19,261 nucleotides of DNA from F-183 sp036502165 (GCA_036502165.1 DASXZC010000038.1:1-19261), one strand, 5' to 3'. Positions 1 through 7,589 are shown, counted from the stretch's first letter. The notes: generated by a model from the sequence alone, not told the origin. Program-made: numbers and translations.

Positions 1-556
1 TTGGATTCGAGGGCGGCGGTTCGGGCATCGATCTGCCGTTGGCACTAACGTAGCGCTTGTATGCTCCGACGGTCACATCAGCCTGCCCAATCCAAAATCC
101 TTTCGATATCCGGACGCCATGTGCGGGCTTTTCATTGGTACGGCAAGCATCGTCCCCGGCAGAGCATCCCATGCGGAACGTCCCTGGCGGGATGAAGACG
201 TATTTGAGCCTGTCGCTAGGATTTTCACGGACGTCGCCTTGCGCCGGTTTGGGCTTTTCGACAACAGCCGGCTTGGGCGCGGCTTCGCGGACAGCGGCGA
301 TCACGTTGGCGGCGGCTCCCGCTTCCCGGAGGTCGCTTTCCAGTTGACTATTAAACGGCGAACTCACTCCGCAGGTGTGGATCAGGTATTCGGCGCGGTG
401 TGGCGTCTGGCTCTTTACCATGTCGAGCAGGTGATCGCGATTGTAAGGCCGGTCCTCGGGAGGCCGTTCGAGGCACGGGGCGGCGACCTGCGCCGCGAGC
501 GGGATGCCCGAGCGCGTGAGCACGACAATTACGGCGAATAGAACTGAACGTGGCAT
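1..556 (-). CDS. Secreted SUMF1-fold protein, 3' end beyond the window (copy 1 of tandem pair)
   Basis: The frame starts at an ATG (complement of 554-556) and stays open for 185 codons to base 1, so only the N-terminal half is visible. It closely matches the neighbouring gene at 846-1883. It has a signal peptide of about 22 residues ending in LAAQ. A short helical region follows at residues 38-92, with the pattern YNRDHLLDMVKSQTP. A Pro/Lys-rich linker comes next, then the first part of a SUMF1 (FGE-sulfatase) fold with FIPPGTFRMGC and the segment KGFWIGQADVTV. Relative to its paralogue it lacks six residues in the linker (KPKPAQGDV against KPKPSPEGQTAQGQV). Its catalytic region is outside the window, so nothing can be said about activity. 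It is probably exported and last in the kinase-containing block. No convincing Shine-Dalgarno sequence precedes it. Whether the gene is intact beyond base 1 is unknown. Confidence 0.85.
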   Translation of the reverse strand, partial: MPRSVLFAVIVVLTRSGIPLAAQVAAPCLERPPEDRPYNRDHLLDMVKSQTPHRAEYLIHTCGVSSPFNSQLESDLREAGAAANVIAAVREAAPKPAVVEKPKPAQGDVRENPSDRLKYVFIPPGTFRMGCSAGDDACRTNEKPAHGVRISKGFWIGQADVTVGAYKRYVSANGRSMPEPPPSNP

Positions 557-845
557 GGCGAAGGGGGACGGATAATTTTTAGCTTATATTATTATTTGAG
601 TTCTGCTGGTGATCTCGGGCGTCCAGGCTCACTGAGGGCGTGCCTTCCGCTTTCCGGCGATGGGACTTACGGGATGAAGGGCAACCAATACAAACAGATC
701 GCCGCTCCTGTGACAATTTCCAGAAGGGAGCGAAGGTTGGCCTGTGGCCGCCCGCACACTCGCAAGAATTTCCCGCAGCTACGCCGCTGTGTGAACTCTT
801 TGCCCCAGCGCTAAGAAAAGTACAGAGTCAGGAAACGAAAAAGAA
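557..845. other. 289-base gap between the SUMF1 paralogues
   Basis: No convincing gene lies here. The part next to the downstream gene (581-622) is a copy of 1909-1948, the junction between the kinase stop codon and the other SUMF1 gene. The rest (about 623-845) matches nothing else in the window that I can see. It includes an A-rich stretch at about 811-850. I found no clear hairpin followed by a T-run, so no terminator is called. Small plus-strand frames here have no start signal or composition that would support a gene. Confidence 0.6.
601..622 (-). pseudogene. Fossil fragment of the kinase gene 3' end
   Basis: Read on the minus strand, these bases encode ALA-ARG-ASP-HIS-GLN, the exact last five residues of the kinase that ends at 1929. 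The kinase TAG stop is replaced by CAG, so the frame runs on through the A/T-rich spacer. The similarity continues through that spacer (581-600) up to the SUMF1 gene. Upstream of about 623 the similarity to the kinase fades. The simplest reading is that a tandem duplication of the SUMF1 gene started inside the kinase tail and carried these codons along. The fragment is far too short to function as a kinase. Confidence 0.6.
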
Positions 846-1883
846 TCAAGGTCCCCCTATTTCCCCGGCACAGCGAAAGCCGAGGAAGAAGCTACTGCCC
901 GTTGGCGCATTCCGACCGCGGAGCGAGGCGCGGACGATGGAAGAATTGTTGTAGCAAGACCCGCCCCGCAGCACGCGGGAGTCTCCGGCCTGAGGGCCCT
1001 GCGGGTCCACATCGGCGGTCTCGGTGTAGTCCTCGTACCAATCGGCCGTCCATTGCCAGACGTTCCCGAGCATGTCGTGTAGCCTGAAAGCGTTCGGCAG
1101 CTTCTGGGCTACCTTGTGGGGGCGGCCTGATGCGTTCTCGCTATACCATGCAATCGCGTCCAGATCCCCGTAAACTTGATGGGTGCTTCGGGCGCGGGCG
1201 GCGTATTCCCATTCTGCCTCGGTTGGCAACCGCATTCCCGCCCACCCGCAATAGCCGTGAGCATCGTTCCAAGAGACCATTGTCACCGGAACGGATTTCT
1301 CCTTCCAACCTCGATTCGTGAACGGCGGTTTCGGCATCGATCCGCCTGCCGCGCTCACGTAGCGCTTATATGCTTCAACCGTCACATCGGTCTGCTCCAT
1401 CCAGAATCCTTTCGATATCCGGACTTCGTGCGCGGGCTTTTCCACCATACTGCACCCGTTGTCTCCAGGAGAGCAGCCCATGCGGAAAGTCCCTGGCGGG
1501 ATGAAGACGTACTTGAGCCCTTCCTTAGGGTTCTCGCGGACCTGACCTTGCGCCGTTTGTCCCTCTGGGGAAGGTTTGGGCTTTTCGACAACAACCGGCT
1601 TTGGCGCGACTTCGCGGACGGCGGCGATTACGTTGGCGTCGGCTCCCGCTTGCCGGAGATCGCTTTCGAGTTGACTGCTCAGCGGCGAATTTACTCCGCA
1701 CGTTCGGATTAGGTATTCGGCGCGGTGGGGCGTCTGGCTCTTGACCATGTCGAGCAGGTGATCGCGGTTGTACGGCCGGTCTTCGGGAGGCCGGTCGAGG
1801 CACGGGGCCGTGACCTGTGCCGCGAGCGGAATTCCGGAACACATGAGCAACACAATTATGGCGACTGAAATTGATCGCGGCAT
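846..1883 (-). CDS. Secreted SUMF1-fold protein, probably non-catalytic (copy 2)
   Basis: The 345-residue protein has a signal peptide (about residues 1-22, ending LAAQ), then a short helical region (38-92) and a Pro/Lys linker. The SUMF1 (FGE-sulfatase) fold covers about 120-340. Fold landmarks are VSWNDAHGYCGW, RLPTEAEWEYAAR (218-230), MLGNVWQWTADWY (271-283), RVLRGGS (303-309) and GFRC (335-338). True formylglycine-generating enzymes carry two catalytic cysteines a few residues after the RGGS motif. Here the sequence is GGSCYNNSSIVRAS, so those positions appear to be Asn and Val, and the Cys directly after GGS is not in either place. A binding or structural role is therefore more likely than sulfatase maturation. 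The start is ATG at 1883, 45 bases after the kinase stop, so co-transcription with the kinase is likely. Confidence 0.9.
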   Translation of the reverse strand: MPRSISVAIIVLLMCSGIPLAAQVTAPCLDRPPEDRPYNRDHLLDMVKSQTPHRAEYLIRTCGVNSPLSSQLESDLRQAGADANVIAAVREVAPKPVVVEKPKPSPEGQTAQGQVRENPKEGLKYVFIPPGTFRMGCSPGDNGCSMVEKPAHEVRISKGFWMEQTDVTVEAYKRYVSAAGGSMPKPPFTNRGWKEKSVPVTMVSWNDAHGYCGWAGMRLPTEAEWEYAARARSTHQVYGDLDAIAWYSENASGRPHKVAQKLPNAFRLHDMLGNVWQWTADWYEDYTETADVDPQGPQAGDSRVLRGGSCYNNSSIVRASLRGRNAPTGSSFFLGFRCAGEIGGP

Positions 1884-1928
1884 GGCGCGGGTAAAACGGG
1901 ACCCTTTCAGCTTATATTATTTAAGGTT

Positions 1929-3596
1929 CTATTGGTGGTCCCGAGCGTAGACGATCTTTGTATGCAGTGCTTGCAGACGGCGGGAACCCGGGAAGGATGC
2001 CGACCATCCATCAACGAGCCGTAAGGCTTCGGCGTATTGGCCTTTGTCGAGCATGCCGGCGACGCGTTCGTCGGTGTCGGATTCGACGGCGAGTTGCAGC
2101 TTCGCGAGGCGCGTGGCGTCGCCGAGGGCTTTGTAGTGGGCAAGAGCGCTGCGCAGATCACCGGCGTTAAGGGCGGTGTCGCCGAGGGCGGCATGATCGA
2201 TCACGGGCTCGGGCTTGGGGGTTTTCTCCTCAGGGGGAGTTGACTGCTGGCTTGAGGCCGGCTCGGGGCGGGACACCTTTGATTCAGGCTTGGACTGGGG
2301 AGGGTCTGCTTCCTTGCTGATTACGGGCGTTTTCACCTCTGGAGGAGTCGATTGTTTTTGTTTTTCGATCGGCTCGGGGAGCGACTTCTCTGCTTCCCGC
2401 TTTGTCTTGGGGGGCTCGGCCTCCTTGGTCGTGACAGGCTTTTGGATGACAGGATCCGGCGTGACTGGTTGCACCGGCTGCTCCTTGTTTCCAATTGCGA
2501 ACCATGCGCCGGCGGACACGACTGTGGCTACAACTCCAATACCAGACCATATGCGCCATTTCGGAGCGGGGGGCGGAGGGGGCGGTGCATACGACGGCGG
2601 GGGCTCGGGCCTTGTTTGGGCCCGTTCCGGGGGACGCTCTGGGGCGCTGCTGGGCTTGGTGTCCCTGAGGATCGTCTTCGCGGGAGCTTCTTCAACCGTC
2701 GGCTTATAGGACTTGGCGGGATTGATCTCGATTGCGTCGAGGCGGCGGATTACGGTGGCGGCATCGGCGGGACGACCTTCCGGCCGAAGCGCGAGGAGTT
2801 CCAGGATCAGATCCGACAATGCTGGTGGAACATCCTTGCGAAGCAGTGACGGCGCGGCGGGTGGGCCATTCCTGGCTTGTTCGATCCAACCGTAGACATC
2901 GTCCGACTCGTAGGGCATGCGGCCGCAGAGCATGCGGTACATGGATGCTCCGAGGGAGTACAGATCGGTGCGGCCGTCGAGTTCCTTGCCGGCTTTCGCC
3001 CATTGCTCGGGTGCGGCGTAGCCGATCGATCCGCCGCGCATGACGCTGGTTTGTTGCTGGTTTAATTGGTCGGCGACGATTCCGAAATCGATCAGCTTCA
3101 GGACCGGCTTTCCGGTCGAATTGTGGCTGATCATGACGTTGTGCGGCTTGATGTCCCGATGAACCAGGCCGGCTGCGTGGGCGGCGGCGAGTCCGGTGGA
3201 GATCTGGCGGGCGTACTCGATGACTTCGGCGACCGAGAGCTGGCGCGATTCCATCAGGCCGGCGAGGTCGCCGCCGGCGATGTGCTCCATGACGAGGATG
3301 AGATGGCCGTCCTCGGATTGGGTCATGTGTTGGACTTTGACGACGTTGGGGCACTCGTTCAGGCGGCTGACGGCTCGGGCTTCGGTGACGAATTTGCGCA
3401 CGTATTCGGGGTTGGAGGCGTAGTGTTCGTGCAGCCGCTTGATGACGTGCGTCGTGTTGAGGAAGCGGTGCTGGGCGAGGTAGACGGTGCCGAATCCGCC
3501 GCCGCCGAGTTTGCGCTGGATGCTGAAGTCGCCTTTGATGACGGTGCCGGGCGGCCAGATTTCGCGGACGCGGAAGGGTTCCTCGGACGGATTCAC
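1929..3596 (-). CDS. Transmembrane Ser/Thr protein kinase with C-terminal TPR-like region
   Basis: The 555-residue protein starts at a GTG (complement of 3594-3596). A Pkn-type (Hanks) kinase domain covers about residues 24-288. It has the glycine loop KLGGGGFGTVYLA (29-41), ATP-binding Lys53, helix-C Glu72, catalytic loop HRDIKPHN (146-153), DFG (170-172) and APE (195-197). All key residues are present, so it should be active. A proline-rich linker (312-346) leads to one membrane helix (about 349-369). The part beyond the membrane is a Pro/Lys/Glu-rich stretch with a roughly 34-residue internal repeat, then a helical region with two TPR-like hairpins (about 467-545). The kinase domain should be cytoplasmic and the TPR-like part extracytoplasmic, the usual layout of receptor-type bacterial kinases. 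It sits 45 bases upstream of a SUMF1 gene and downstream of CHASE2 and a secreted protein. Its substrate and ligand cannot be read from the sequence. Confidence 0.95.
   Translation of the reverse strand: MNPSEEPFRVREIWPPGTVIKGDFSIQRKLGGGGFGTVYLAQHRFLNTTHVIKRLHEHYASNPEYVRKFVTEARAVSRLNECPNVVKVQHMTQSEDGHLILVMEHIAGGDLAGLMESRQLSVAEVIEYARQISTGLAAAHAAGLVHRDIKPHNVMISHNSTGKPVLKLIDFGIVADQLNQQQTSVMRGGSIGYAAPEQWAKAGKELDGRTDLYSLGASMYRMLCGRMPYESDDVYGWIEQARNGPPAAPSLLRKDVPPALSDLILELLALRPEGRPADAATVIRRLDAIEINPAKSYKPTVEEAPAKTILRDTKPSSAPERPPERAQTRPEPPPSYAPPPPPPAPKWRIWSGIGVVATVVSAGAWFAIGNKEQPVQPVTPDPVIQKPVTTKEAEPPKTKREAEKSLPEPIEKQKQSTPPEVKTPVISKEADPPQSKPESKVSRPEPASSQQSTPPEEKTPKPEPVIDHAALGDTALNAGDLRSALAHYKALGDATRLAKLQLAVESDTDERVAGMLDKGQYAEALRLVDGWSASFPGSRRLQALHTKIVYARDHQ
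2217..2426 (-). repeat. Two-copy tandem repeat in the kinase's extracytoplasmic linker
   Basis: Two copies of about 100 bases (2325-2426 and 2217-2315) encode related Pro/Lys/Glu-rich segments. One begins KEAEPPKTK and ends STPPEVKTP; the other begins KEADPPQSK and ends STPPEEKTP. The repeat lies between the membrane helix and the TPR-like region, so changes in copy number would alter how far that region reaches from the membrane. The copies have diverged enough that the duplication is not recent. Confidence 0.7.
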
Positions 3597-3690
3597 TTTG
3601 GATCAGCGTACCAGAGTTGATCGATGTGGCATCGAGGCGGGATGGCCAAGGCCGGAGAACTCTTGCGATGTTCGGCAGGGTGAGGTCTGC
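3597..3690. other. Spacer upstream of the kinase
   Basis: This is the kinase-proximal part of the 182-base gap between the kinase GTG and the end of the upstream secreted-protein gene. I see no strong minus-strand promoter and no hairpin with a T-run. It could hold a separate promoter for the kinase and SUMF1 genes, because this gap is much longer than those around it (42 and 45 bases). Confidence 0.4.
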
Positions 3691-3789
3691 ATGGAGAGCA
3701 CCACGGCTGCCAGCTCCAAGGCCGTCGTGCTAGCGATCATTTCTGTCCTGTCTCTCTTTTTTCCGGCCTGTGGTCGTTTCATTTGGTAG
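3691..3789 (+). CDS. Possible 32-residue hydrophobic peptide
   Basis: This is an ATG frame of 32 codons ending in TAG. It is preceded by a good ribosome-binding sequence (GAGGT at 3682-3686, four bases before the ATG). The product has a polar N-terminus with one Lys (MESTTAASSK), a hydrophobic core of about 14 residues (AVVLAIISVLSLFF) and a short tail PACGRFIW. This could be a single-span membrane peptide or a small lipoprotein-like product (FPAC). It lies on the strand opposite to all nearby genes and overlaps the last 11 bases of the secreted-protein gene tail to tail. I do not recognise the family. The frame could be chance: it is short, and hydrophobic codons are common in G+C-rich antisense frames. 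Confidence 0.27.
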   Translation: MESTTAASSKAVVLAIISVLSLFFPACGRFIW

Positions 3790-4879
3790 GCCGGGTAGGA
3801 GCCCGAATTAGGACAGTTTGTGTCGTCGACAACCCAACTTCTGTCGTCGCTTCAAACCGTAGAGCGTAAAACGCTGTGCTGCTGGCCGACGGCACAGAAA
3901 TCGAGAATGCTCCGCCCCGGCCAACGTGTTCTCGTGCGACTTGAGCACCGGGGTCGGGCCCTTCACAATCCTTCGGCAAATTGCAGCCGCGGGCGTAGAC
4001 AGTAACGGTCCGGACCTTTCCGGGATAATAAAGGTCCGCCGTCAAATCACTGTCCATTTGGGAGCCGACTCCGCAAGGTAGATAGATCGTGCGTCCACCG
4101 TCTTCGTACGATGCCAGCACGTTCATCTCTTTATAGCTTTTGATTCCTATTTGCCAAGCGTTTTCTGCTTCCCATAGAAACGACCCGGCACCCCCCTCGG
4201 TGCTGGTATCGAGCCGATATTTGATTTGGGGATTTGCTGCCAGGACTATGATCCTCACGGTCCGCGGGAGGGGGCGCCACGCGATCCGCAGATCCAACGA
4301 CGTAGAAAAGTTGAGCGCGCTTCGGACAAAGGTGAGCGACCGGAGTTCGAGTTGCCGGGAACCATTGGTCTCTGTAACGGTTCCATCACAGTATCTGCCC
4401 TTATCTCGGGGGGCATAGGCAAGCGGTCCTCTTCCACCCAGTAACCGTAATGGGCACATTCGCGTCACGAAAGTGCCGGCATTGTTGGCTCCTGCTTCCC
4501 GGCCCGGCATCTCGGTAAACCTGCCCGTACCCCTCTGCGGCGGGCGCGAAATAACCGCCGCCGCTCCGCGTAACTCCTTGACATCCCAAACTGATGACAC
4601 CAGGATAACTCGATTCTCGACCCTTCCTTGAATTCGGACCCGTCCTAGGTGTTTGGGAATGTTGGCGAAGCCCATGAGCTCAAAAGTCTGAGATTCGGTC
4701 GTGATTAAGAAAACTGACTCGCCCTTTTTGCTAAGGGCTTGGGTGACGCAATTCGGGCGGTTCGCGGGGCTTGACTGGAGGCACGACGTGGTGGTGATCA
4801 CGCCAACCCACTCGTCGGTTTGCCCGAGCAAGGCGAGCGGTACAACGAGTGCGAGAGCCAGACGTTTCCAGGACTGCAT
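3779..4879 (-). CDS. Secreted protein of unknown function, possible DUF5818-like N-terminal domain
   Basis: The 366-residue protein starts at an ATG at 4879 and has a clear signal peptide (MQSWKRLALALVVPLALLGQ). Residues 22-105 have the layout of a small beta-rich domain: WVGVITTTSC, a second Cys in NCVTQALSKKG, a strand pair around SVFLITTES, and GRVRIQGRVE followed by another strand. This resembles the DUF5818 type of domain common in acidobacteria; that is recalled from pattern, not searched. The C-terminal two thirds appear beta-rich, with several Cys residues and no motif I recognise. It lies 42 bases after the CHASE2 gene and 182 bases before the kinase gene, so it may belong to the same envelope signalling set. 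It could also be an unrelated exported protein. Confidence 0.8.
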   Translation of the reverse strand: MQSWKRLALALVVPLALLGQTDEWVGVITTTSCLQSSPANRPNCVTQALSKKGESVFLITTESQTFELMGFANIPKHLGRVRIQGRVENRVILVSSVWDVKELRGAAAVISRPPQRGTGRFTEMPGREAGANNAGTFVTRMCPLRLLGGRGPLAYAPRDKGRYCDGTVTETNGSRQLELRSLTFVRSALNFSTSLDLRIAWRPLPRTVRIIVLAANPQIKYRLDTSTEGGAGSFLWEAENAWQIGIKSYKEMNVLASYEDGGRTIYLPCGVGSQMDSDLTADLYYPGKVRTVTVYARGCNLPKDCEGPDPGAQVAREHVGRGGAFSISVPSASSTAFYALRFEATTEVGLSTTQTVLIRAPTRPTK

Positions 4880-4921
4880 AGGCTGAGAAATTGGTACCCC
4901 TCATTCTGCCACATCCCGAAA

Positions 4922-6241
4922 TCAGGCTGTCGCGAGCTTGTCCGTGCGTCCCTTCAGCAGCTCTTGGATGGAACGTAGGGTGACGACAGCAATGCTAGGA
5001 GGCCACAGATCAATGTAATATCCGAAGTTGTGGACCGCAATGTAACTGAGTATAAGAAGAGTCAAGGAGGAGCCGATGACCCAGTACGCGGCTTTCTTCA
5101 CTTCAAACTTCCAGAACTGAAAATCAATTACACCGAAGAAAATAAGACTCAGGAAAAGCTGTCCGGAAAACGGAAACGGATTGAGCACCCGTTCGGATGT
5201 GAGCGATTCTATAAAGTTCGCTTGCATGTAGACGCCGGCGATTTCACCAACGGGCGTTTTGTGAAAGTCCTTATCGTCGTCGATCCAGCCAACAATCACG
5301 ATGGGGCGCAGCAGCTTTCCTAACGAGGCCGTCATATCGGCCGTTGGATTCGGACGCGTGCCGAAGACTCTACAATGGCTCCCATTCCAATCAAATGCAC
5401 CGTTGTTAGCGTTCATCACGCAGTCGGCGGGAACGGTTAAGAACTCCGTCGGCTCCGCGAAGACCGCTAGTGGATGGACAGTTCTTTGGCTGACTTCTCT
5501 CAAAAAAGACGAATCCTGGTATGCGAGGGCAGCGTCCAAAGCCAGCGTCCTCCGCAATCGACTTTCACCCTGGATTTCTCCATTCTTCTCGGGCCGCAGC
5601 AGCCAGTTCAATGGGATTTTTCGTGGATCCTCATTCACGCGGATCAGACCTTCTTTGACGTCCAAGCCGGAAGTTGAGCCAAGATCCTCATGGGCGAACG
5701 CAATCAGTTCGTTCGATTGCAGATGCAGCAAGTTCGCCCGCTCCTCGCTGAGGTCATGAGACCGGATAGCCTCGGCCACGGTTTGTGAACTCAGCCCGAG
5801 TACGACACTCGATCGGGCAGCGGCTTGGTGTACCGCCTTGGCCAGATTCTGCGTCGCCTTCGGGTTCGCTACGCATCCACCTTTTGGAAACGCTAGATCC
5901 AACACAATCACCTTAGGCAACAGCGCCGCGATTCTGGGCAACAGCTCACTAAAATACTGGCGCGCTACGCAGGCATCCTGGTAGGCCGACGGAGGCAATT
6001 GCTTTTTACTCAGGCTAACTACGGAAACGAAGCTCACAGGCCGTTCGAGTGGTGAAAAGGTGACCAAATGCCGGTAAACCGATTGAGCATCGGTGAGTTC
6101 TTTCAAAACCTTGGGCCCAAACCAGGATTCATCCATCATCGCTGGCCCGCGATCAAAGAGGAAGAAGATTACCACGAGAACTATTGCGACCGCCCACTTA
6201 CGTGCCCAGGCCGCGATCTCAGACTTTGTTGGAAGTGTCAT
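4922..6241 (-). CDS. Stand-alone CHASE2 membrane protein
   Basis: The 439-residue protein has an N-terminal membrane helix (about 16-31), a large extracytoplasmic domain (about 32-355) and two or three C-terminal membrane helices (about 360-374, 384-403 and 407-425). The domain carries CHASE2 landmarks. These are an early strand with VIVLDLAF, a segment EGLIRVNEDPRKIPL, and IVIVGW followed by KTPVGEIAGVYMQANFIESL near the membrane. CHASE2 is an extracellular sensor domain normally fused to a kinase, cyclase or diguanylate cyclase. Here the protein ends about 14 residues after the last helix, so it has no output domain and must act through a partner if it signals. The transmembrane kinase two genes downstream is the obvious candidate, by inference. 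The start is ATG at 6241, with no clear Shine-Dalgarno sequence. The gene follows tyrS by 61 bases. Confidence 0.85.
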   Translation of the reverse strand: MTLPTKSEIAAWARKWAVAIVLVVIFFLFDRGPAMMDESWFGPKVLKELTDAQSVYRHLVTFSPLERPVSFVSVVSLSKKQLPPSAYQDACVARQYFSELLPRIAALLPKVIVLDLAFPKGGCVANPKATQNLAKAVHQAAARSSVVLGLSSQTVAEAIRSHDLSEERANLLHLQSNELIAFAHEDLGSTSGLDVKEGLIRVNEDPRKIPLNWLLRPEKNGEIQGESRLRRTLALDAALAYQDSSFLREVSQRTVHPLAVFAEPTEFLTVPADCVMNANNGAFDWNGSHCRVFGTRPNPTADMTASLGKLLRPIVIVGWIDDDKDFHKTPVGEIAGVYMQANFIESLTSERVLNPFPFSGQLFLSLIFFGVIDFQFWKFEVKKAAYWVIGSSLTLLILSYIAVHNFGYYIDLWPPSIAVVTLRSIQELLKGRTDKLATA

Positions 6242-6302
6242 GGGATACGTGCATCGCGCTTATCCAATACCTGATGAGGTCCCACGATTATACAAAACCC
6301 GT

Positions 6303-7589
6303 CTACGCAACCCTGCCCAAATAGTAGGACTTCTTGCCTACCCGCACCACGAACATCGACTCCGATGCGAGGTCGCGGCGTTGCACGATCGTGGCTGCGC
6401 CTTCGATGCGCTTGTTGTTGATGTAGACTCCGCCGCCTTGGACCAGGCGCTGGGCTTCTCCTTTGGACTTCGCTGCTCCGGCGGCGACTAGGACGTCGGC
6501 GATTTTGATGCCGGTGTCTAGACTTGTTGACGTCACGGTGAATGAGGGAACGTCGGCGAAGATGTCTGAGAGATCGGCATCGCTCAAGCCGCTGACTTCG
6601 CCGCCGAAGAGGGCTTCGGAGGCGTTCATCGCGGCCTTCAATTGCGCGTCGCCGTGGACGATGCGGGTCATCTCCTCCGCTAGTTTCTTTTGCGCGGTGC
6701 GTTGATCGGGGGAGGCTTTGTGTTGCTCTACAACGGAATTGATTTCGTCGATCTCGAGGAACGTGAAGAGGCGCAGGAGCCTTTCGACGTCGCGGTCGTC
6801 GGTGCGGATCCAGAATTGGTAGAACTGATACGGGCTCGTCCGCTTGGGGTCGAGCCATATGGCATTTCCGGCGCTTTTTCCGAATTTTTCGCCGGAACTC
6901 GTGGTCAACAGGGGGAATGTGATCCCGAACGCTTCGCGGGAACGCACTTTGCGGATCAGTTCGGTTCCGGCTGTGATGTTGCCCCATTGATCGGTCCCGC
7001 CGGCTTGAATGGCGCAGCTATGGTGATCGAACAGATGCAGGAAATCATTGGCCTGTAGCAGCATGTAGCTGAACTCGGTGTAGCTAATGCCTTGCTCACG
7101 ATCTTCGAGGCGGCGGCGTACGGATTCTTTCGCCATCATGTAGTTGATCGTGAAATGTTTGCCGATCGTGCGAAGCCATTCGAGATAGCTGACCGGCTGC
7201 GTCCAGTCGAGGTTGTCGACCATTTGCGCGGCAACTTCGCCTTCGAAGGAAACGAAGCGCGACAACTGTTCGCGGACGGCGGCGGAGTTGCGGGCAACAT
7301 CCTCGACCGTGATGAGAGGGCGCTCGGAGGCGCGTCCGCTGGGGTCGCCGATCATTCCCGTGGCTCCGCCGACGAGGACGATCGGGCGATGGCCGGCGCG
7401 CTGGAATCGGGCGAGCATCAGCACGGGCAGAAAGTGGCCGACGTGCAGGCTGTCGGCGGTCGGGTCGAAGCCGACATAGATCGCTTGCCCGGGTTTCGAG
7501 AGTAGTTCATCGAGGGCAGCGCGATTGGTGACCTGTTCGATCATGCCGCGTTGCTCGAGCTGGTCGAGCAGCCGGTGGGACGATTCCAT
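6303..7589 (-). CDS. tyrS: Tyrosyl-tRNA synthetase
   Basis: This 428-residue class I aminoacyl-tRNA synthetase charges tRNA-Tyr with tyrosine in the cytoplasm. Seen in the sequence are YVGFDPTADSLHVGH, with the HIGH-type motif HVGH at 49-52; the tyrosine-site segment around QAGGTDQWGN (195-204); and KFGKS (235-239) in place of KMSKS, as is usual in bacterial TyrRS. A C-terminal S4 RNA-binding domain covers about 360-425. The length is normal for the family. The ATG at 7589 is preceded by AGGAGA (complement of about 7603-7608), somewhat far from the start at 13 bases. It is the only housekeeping gene in the window and heads minus-strand block A. Whether the CHASE2 gene 61 bases downstream shares its transcript is not clear. 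Confidence 0.97.
   Translation of the reverse strand: MESSHRLLDQLEQRGMIEQVTNRAALDELLSKPGQAIYVGFDPTADSLHVGHFLPVLMLARFQRAGHRPIVLVGGATGMIGDPSGRASERPLITVEDVARNSAAVREQLSRFVSFEGEVAAQMVDNLDWTQPVSYLEWLRTIGKHFTINYMMAKESVRRRLEDREQGISYTEFSYMLLQANDFLHLFDHHSCAIQAGGTDQWGNITAGTELIRKVRSREAFGITFPLLTTSSGEKFGKSAGNAIWLDPKRTSPYQFYQFWIRTDDRDVERLLRLFTFLEIDEINSVVEQHKASPDQRTAQKKLAEEMTRIVHGDAQLKAAMNASEALFGGEVSGLSDADLSDIFADVPSFTVTSTSLDTGIKIADVLVAAGAAKSKGEAQRLVQGGGVYINNKRIEGAATIVQRRDLASESMFVVRVGKKSYYLGRVA

Noticed and set aside
581..622. Insertion-sequence end or attachment site at the SUMF1 repeat
   Set aside because: The repeated bases are explained by gene duplication from the kinase junction; there is no transposase, terminal inverted repeat or integrase.
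846..1883. Functional sulfatase-maturing formylglycine-generating enzyme
   Set aside because: The fold is right but the catalytic cysteine pair is not at the expected positions and no sulfatase is nearby.
6238..6987. Minus-strand frame (249 codons) overlapping tyrS in another frame
   Set aside because: The product is a run of Arg/His/Pro-rich sequence typical of an off-frame translation, and tyrS is unambiguous here.
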